64,000 bases of DNA from Bryocella elongata (GTDB lineage Bacteria; Acidobacteriota; Terriglobia; Terriglobales; Acidobacteriaceae): the NCBI RefSeq assembly GCF_900108185.1, contig NZ_FNVA01000005.1:372001-436000 (forward strand), in the 5' to 3' direction. The position numbers and the translations under genes were made by a program. Under the pieces are notes generated by a model. It had not been told where the DNA came from and did not search any database. It saw only the letters and a list, made by a program, of their open reading frames with translations. Positions 60,163-64,000 of the stretch are shown piece after piece (the stretch's first letter is position 1; each line of letters opens with the position of its first letter).

Positions 60163-61244
60163 AGCGTGGCCCCTTGGGGTTGGGGCGTGACGGCGTCGGC
60201 GAGGCGAGATTCTACCTCGCGCATCAGGCGCTCCGGGTAGACGAAGTCGACGTTGAGCTCGGCAACCATGATGGCGCCGATGGTGGCGAGGCGCTCGCGC
60301 ATGGGCTGGGTGAGCTTGACGGCGTCCTTCTCCGTGGTCACGAGCCCCGTGGCCTTGAGCGACTGCGCCAGCTCGATGATCTTCTCGATGTCGGGCATCG
60401 TGTAGCGATGATGGTCCGGGAAGAAGATGGTGTCGGCGATGCCGCAGCCCGCCTGCGTGAGCATGACCGCGAAGCCTTCCGGTCGCGCGATGGCGCAGAA
60501 GGCGACAGGCCGCAGGCCTGCGCCAAAGACGAACAGCGGCGAGGCGAAGTGCAGGCTGCGCCGCAGCGTCCAGATCAAAGCCGCCGGCCGTTGCGGGGTT
60601 GCCGGACGCATCAGAAGCCGGACGCGCTTCTCGATGCGCTCCTGCTCGTCCTCGCGCAGCAGGATGAAGTCGGCGCGTGCAATCGCGGCCAGAGGCTCGC
60701 GGCGATTGCCTGCGGGCAGCAGCGCATCGTCGAGGTCGGCTTCAGTGACCAGCACCATGTCGAGGGTGCGCGCGAGCTGGCGGTGCTGAAAGCCGTCGTC
60801 GAGCAGATGCAGCGCGCGCGTCGATGGACCCAGCTCGTAGGGGGCGGGCTTGATTGCTGCTTCGGCCGCCCGGCCGGCGGCGTAGCGCTTGCTGGCGACC
60901 CAGACAGGAGCCCCTGTACGTTCCGCCAGCAGCACGGGCTCGTCTCCGTAGATGGCGGCGGCATTGTCGGCCGTGGGCTCCACGTGGGCCACGCCGCGGC
61001 TCTCGCGGCGGTAGCCGCGCGAGAGGATGTCGACCTGCCAGCCGCGTGCACGCAGCAGCTTCGCCAGCGTGATCACGACCGGCGTCTTGCCCGCGCCGCC
61101 GGCGGAGATGCTGCCGACGCTGAGCACGGGGTAGGTGAGCCGCTTCGTGGCGGGCAGGCCCATGCGGCGCAGGGCGTCCTTGGCTTTGAGCGCGGCGGCG
61201 TAGATGGGCACCAGGGGCCACGCCCAGGGGCGACGGGCGCTCAT
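60159..61244 (-). CDS. lpxK: Tetraacyldisaccharide 4'-kinase LpxK
   Basis: A 361-residue membrane-associated P-loop kinase that phosphorylates the lipid A precursor disaccharide. The Walker A is VGSISAGGAGKTPVVITLA, followed by LSRGYRRESRG, GDEPVLLAERTGAPVWV, LLDDGFQHRQLARTLD and a late VTTEKDAVKL. Length is slightly above usual. ATG overlaps the end of kdtA by 4 bases (ATGA), so kdtA, lpxK and the heptosyltransferase gene are tightly coupled. Confidence 0.94.
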   Translation of the reverse strand: MSARRPWAWPLVPIYAAALKAKDALRRMGLPATKRLTYPVLSVGSISAGGAGKTPVVITLAKLLRARGWQVDILSRGYRRESRGVAHVEPTADNAAAIYGDEPVLLAERTGAPVWVASKRYAAGRAAEAAIKPAPYELGPSTRALHLLDDGFQHRQLARTLDMVLVTEADLDDALLPAGNRREPLAAIARADFILLREDEQERIEKRVRLLMRPATPQRPAALIWTLRRSLHFASPLFVFGAGLRPVAFCAIARPEGFAVMLTQAGCGIADTIFFPDHHRYTMPDIEKIIELAQSLKATGLVTTEKDAVKLTQPMRERLATIGAIMVAELNVDFVYPERLMREVESRLADAVTPQPQGATL

Positions 61245-62596
61245 CGGGAGGCTCCGGAGAGCAGTGCGAGCAGGGCATCGACGGTGCGGGCGGTGGCGCC
61301 CTGCTGTTGCTCGAAGACACTGCGCCCGCGTGCACCGATGGACCTGGCTTCGTCTCGATGCTCGATGAGATATCGGAAGACCTCTTCGAGTTCCAGCTCG
61401 TCACGGACGATTCGAATCGCGTCAACCTCGCGCATCTTGCCAACGATATCCCTGAAGTTCTCGAACGATTGGCCCATGACGACGGGTACGCCGAATTGTG
61501 CCGGCTCCAAAGGATTGTGGCCGCCTCGGGGGAACATGCTACCGCCAACGTAGGCGACATCGGCTAATTCGTAGACGGCCGCCAGATCGCCGATCGTATC
61601 GAGCAACACAATGTCTGGCGCATCCAGGCTGTGGCCGTCAGTTTGATTGCGCTGCACGGTATCTTCCGCACTCTTCCCAGCGAGAAGGTCGGTAGCCCGG
61701 AGAGATGGGAAGTCATAGGCGATCTGCCATGCTTCTTCGAAGCGCTCTGGGTGACGGGGTGCGAGCACGAGCAGGGCATCGCTCGGCAGAGCGCCCCGCA
61801 TCCAGCTCTCGACGACCTGTGCTTCCTCCGGGGCAACTCGCGCCTCGGTGCTGGCGACGGTGCTTCCGGCGACAACGATTGGCCGTCCGTTCGCGACGAT
61901 CCGGATCAGATCCGCAACTTTGCTCTGCTTTGGCGCTCGCACGTCGTACTTCAAGTTGCCGCTCGTCCGCACCCCATCCGCTCGTGCGCCGAGGTTGACG
62001 AGCCTGCGAGCGTCTTCTTCGCTCTGAGCAAGGAAGAGCGTGACCTTCGCGAGCAATCGCGACCATATCGCGCGAAATCGCTGCGCCCGGGCAAAGGACC
62101 GGTCGCTGACGCGGGCATTGACGACGCTGACGGGAATGCTGCGGCGATGGCATTCGGCGAGCATGCGCGGCCATAGCTCACTCTCCATCAGGATTAGGGC
62201 GTCGGGCATCAGGGCGTTCAGGTACGCGCGCACGGCGAAGGCAAGGTCCAGCGGGTAGTAGAAAACCCGTTCTGCGCCAAATCGCTGCCGGGCAAGCTCC
62301 TGGCCGGTGCGTGTGGTGGTGGAGATGACGATCCGGAAGCTGTCGTTCTTCTGCTCGCGGAGCGCGGCGTCGAGTTCCGCCACAAGTCGCGTAGCGGCGA
62401 GGACCTCGCCCACGCTGACGGCGTGCAGCCAGACGATGCGGTGGCCGCGGGCGTACTCGCGCAGGGTGGCGGGAACGCGCCCGAGGCGTTGCGCGAGGCC
62501 TTCGCGATAGCGCTGCGTGGTCAACATGCGCGTCAACCACCACGGGGCGCTCAACGTCAGAGCGAGCAGGAGAAGCAGGCTGTAGGCGGGCATCAT
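61241..62596 (-). CDS. kdtA: 3-deoxy-D-manno-octulosonic acid transferase KdtA/WaaA
   Basis: A 451-residue inner-membrane-anchored GT30 enzyme that adds Kdo to lipid IVA. An N-terminal TM helix (YSLLLLLALTLSAPWWL) is followed by IVWLHAVSVGEVLAATRLV (catalytic Glu region), FYYPLDLAFAVRAYL, LILMESELWPRMLAECHRR and, near the C-terminus, GGSMFPRGGHNPLEPAQFG followed by VPVVMGQSFENF. The open frame begins at 62674, but MMPAYSLLLL at 62596 matches the family. First gene of the LPS operon. Confidence 0.94.
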   Translation of the reverse strand: MMPAYSLLLLLALTLSAPWWLTRMLTTQRYREGLAQRLGRVPATLREYARGHRIVWLHAVSVGEVLAATRLVAELDAALREQKNDSFRIVISTTTRTGQELARQRFGAERVFYYPLDLAFAVRAYLNALMPDALILMESELWPRMLAECHRRSIPVSVVNARVSDRSFARAQRFRAIWSRLLAKVTLFLAQSEEDARRLVNLGARADGVRTSGNLKYDVRAPKQSKVADLIRIVANGRPIVVAGSTVASTEARVAPEEAQVVESWMRGALPSDALLVLAPRHPERFEEAWQIAYDFPSLRATDLLAGKSAEDTVQRNQTDGHSLDAPDIVLLDTIGDLAAVYELADVAYVGGSMFPRGGHNPLEPAQFGVPVVMGQSFENFRDIVGKMREVDAIRIVRDELELEEVFRYLIEHRDEARSIGARGRSVFEQQQGATARTVDALLALLSGASR

Positions 62597-62691
62597 CGCG
62601 TCCCCGCTGCCGCGGCGTCCGCGTGCGGCGAGACACCCTGCAGGCGCGCGCTTTGCTTCTCGAACATCAACCAAAGGATAATGGATCGGAT

Positions 62692-63372
62692 ATGCTTCGC
62701 ACCTCGAGTCTTACTTTCGCCGCGCCGGGTCTCGCCTTTGCTGCGCTGGTGTTCGCGCTGCCGCTCGCCGTGCAGGCTGAGAAGCCTCGTGTGCCGGTGC
62801 CTCCGCAGGACGCAGCGAAGTACTCCATGCACGAGACGCACGATCTGGAGAAAGTGACGATTGCCGCCGAACCTGGCGATGTGAAGGAGACGCGGCCCGA
62901 TACCCGCGTGGACTACTACGACCGCGAGATGATGCCGATCCGGGTGATCGTGACCAACAACTCAGACCAGGACCTGACGCTGGACGATGTGCGGATCCAC
63001 TTCATCGCCGGAGACAACACGACCGTGCCCGCGGCCACCGACGACGAGCTGCAGCGCAGGCTGGTGGGCCTTAAAGACGCAATGGGCAAGAAGATTCCGC
63101 TGCCCTTGCCGCTGCCGCCGATCACCGTGCACAAGAACGTCGACAAGAAGATCCTCGCTGACCTGGATGACTTCGGCTTCAAGACGACGACGGTGAAGGC
63201 GCACTCCACGGTCGCGGGCTACCTGTTCTACGACATGCAGGGGCTCGACCACCCTGTGCTCGAAAAGGCTACGCTGGAGCTGCGCAAGGTGCGCTGGACG
63301 ACCTCGCAGCAGGCGCTGGATACGTTTGAGATAGCGTTGCATCCGACGGTGGAAGGGAAGGATAGCCACTAA
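62692..63372 (+). CDS. Exported hypothetical protein
   Basis: A 226-residue protein with a signal peptide (TFAAPGLAFAALVFALPLAV, cut near VQAE). The mature part looks like an Ig-like beta domain: MPIRVIVTNNSDQDLTLDD, VRIHFIAGDNTTVPA, STVAGYLFYDMQGLDHPVLE. No family is recognised. GGAT lies upstream of the ATG at 62692. Divergent from kdtA; followed by a hairpin repeat at 63385. Confidence 0.78.
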   Translation: MLRTSSLTFAAPGLAFAALVFALPLAVQAEKPRVPVPPQDAAKYSMHETHDLEKVTIAAEPGDVKETRPDTRVDYYDREMMPIRVIVTNNSDQDLTLDDVRIHFIAGDNTTVPAATDDELQRRLVGLKDAMGKKIPLPLPLPPITVHKNVDKKILADLDDFGFKTTTVKAHSTVAGYLFYDMQGLDHPVLEKATLELRKVRWTTSQQALDTFEIALHPTVEGKDSH

Positions 63373-63384
63373 AGGCGAGCCATT

Positions 63385-63416
63385 AGCTCTTAGCTTTTAG
63401 CTAGAAGCTAAGAGCT
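63385..63416. repeat. AT-rich perfect hairpin (AGCTCTTAGCTT) downstream of the exported protein gene
   Basis: Perfect 12-base arms AGCTCTTAGCTT (63385-63396) and AAGCTAAGAGCT (63405-63416) around an 8-base loop. It is built of TTAGCT units and is far more AT-rich than its surroundings. It starts 13 bases after a stop codon and could act as a terminator in either direction, but no long T-tract follows. It could also be a mobile palindromic repeat. Confidence 0.65.
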
Positions 63417-63445
63417 CTGCCGCCACGAGGCCATCTCGCATACTC

Positions 63446-63970
63446 ATGATTCACATCCGCCCCGCACAGCCTTCCGACGTCCCCACCATGCTGCGCTTCA
63501 TCCGCGAGCTCGCCGAGTACGAGCGCGAGCCGGATGCCGTGCTTGCCACCGAGGCTGATCTCCTACGCGATGGGTGGGGACTCGGTGCCGATGGAGTGAC
63601 ACCACTTGTTGGCGAGTCGCGACCCCGCTTCGCAGCACTCATCGGCGAGCTCGATGGAGAGCCGGTCGGCTTCGCGTTGTACTTCTGGAGCTACTCGACC
63701 TGGCGTGGGCACCATGGCATCCGTCTCGAAGACCTGTACGTGACGCCCGCGAAGCGCAAGCATGGTGTGGGCAAGACACTGCTAGCGCGGCTGGCGAAGA
63801 TCGCGGTGGATGAGGGCTGTCCACGGCTGGAGTGGGATGTGCTGGACTGGAACGCGCCGGCGATTGCGGTGTATGAACGCATCGGCGCATGGGTGCAGAC
63901 GGAGTGGCGCATTATGCGGCTGGCGGATGAGGCGCTGCACGCGATGGCGCGGATGGATCGCAGCAGCTGA
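63446..63970 (+). CDS. GNAT family N-acetyltransferase
   Basis: A 174-residue acetyl-CoA-dependent acetyltransferase. Motif A is seen as RLEDLYVTPAKRKHGVGKTLLARLA (Q/RxxGxG/A as KHGVGK), preceded by AALIGELDGEPVGFALYFWSYST and followed by CPRLEWDVLDWNAPAIAVYERIGAW. The pattern is close to diamine N-acetyltransferase-like GNATs, which act on polyamines or amines. The protein ends 30 bases before the window edge. Confidence 0.9.
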   Translation: MIHIRPAQPSDVPTMLRFIRELAEYEREPDAVLATEADLLRDGWGLGADGVTPLVGESRPRFAALIGELDGEPVGFALYFWSYSTWRGHHGIRLEDLYVTPAKRKHGVGKTLLARLAKIAVDEGCPRLEWDVLDWNAPAIAVYERIGAWVQTEWRIMRLADEALHAMARMDRSS

Positions 63971-64000
63971 TCTTTGCCATCAAACGGTCTTATAGATCAA

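Overview
The window is a 64 kb piece of a high-GC, Gram-negative chromosome, most likely from the Acidobacteriota (class Terriglobia, a relative of Terriglobus, Granulicella or Edaphobacter). The signs are two Oar-type TonB-dependent receptors with carboxypeptidase-regulatory-like N-termini, a VWFA-related protein of the acidobacterial type, lipid A/Kdo genes (an outer membrane), and many short dispersed repeats. Apart from the repeats it is mostly ordinary core and accessory chromosome. I saw no prophage, insertion sequence, CRISPR array, tRNA or rRNA.

Layout. 1-2342: sugar phosphate genes (3' end of zwf, pgl, glk). 2343-6665: regulatory region, Oar-like receptor, terminator. 6688-13355: minus-strand run birA, coaX, an unknown gene, an RlmD-like methyltransferase and comEC. 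13478-18772: a small membrane protein, a DUF2252 protein, valS and a YfiT/DinB-type protein. 18915-25079: glycoside-hydrolase-like lipoprotein, Uma2 nuclease, VOC protein, and tldD and tldE (pmbA) split by an opposite-strand SGNH lipoprotein. 25076-28425: ParDE-type toxin-antitoxin pair, a degenerate UvrC-like protein and a coupled DUF4262 protein. 28493-33847: NTF2-like protein, rpe, a membrane-anchored RHS-like protein and a BamD-like TPR protein. 33957-41412: rRNA pseudouridine synthase, a His/Tyr-rich exported protein, a very long Lhr helicase, a DUF5522 protein and a CZB protein. 41505-49626: minus-strand TPR protein, VWFA-related protein, second Oar-like receptor and a DUF5666 protein. 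49810-53362: VIT1-like transporter and the ergothioneine pair egtB/egtD. 53508-55556: moaC, a small membrane protein and moeA. 55651-62596: minus-strand TPR protein, DUF2007, DUF3108, methyltransferase, and the Kdo/lipid A cluster kdtA-lpxK-heptosyltransferase. 62692-63970: exported hypothetical protein and GNAT acetyltransferase.

The most unusual signal is a set of short palindromic repeat families that lie not only between genes but also in frame inside two genes, lhr (five sites, about 200 codons) and the uvrC-like gene (two sites, about 100 codons). The main family is always read in the same orientation and frame, giving the peptide VSSRPE, although its other forward frames are also open. 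This resembles the Rickettsia palindromic elements. Removing the inserted codons returns Lhr to about the normal length of its family.

A second signal is a TANNNT box 6-7 nt before the start codon of at least seven genes, which suggests leaderless transcripts. moeA appears to begin upstream of any canonical start codon, right after a strong ribosome-binding site.
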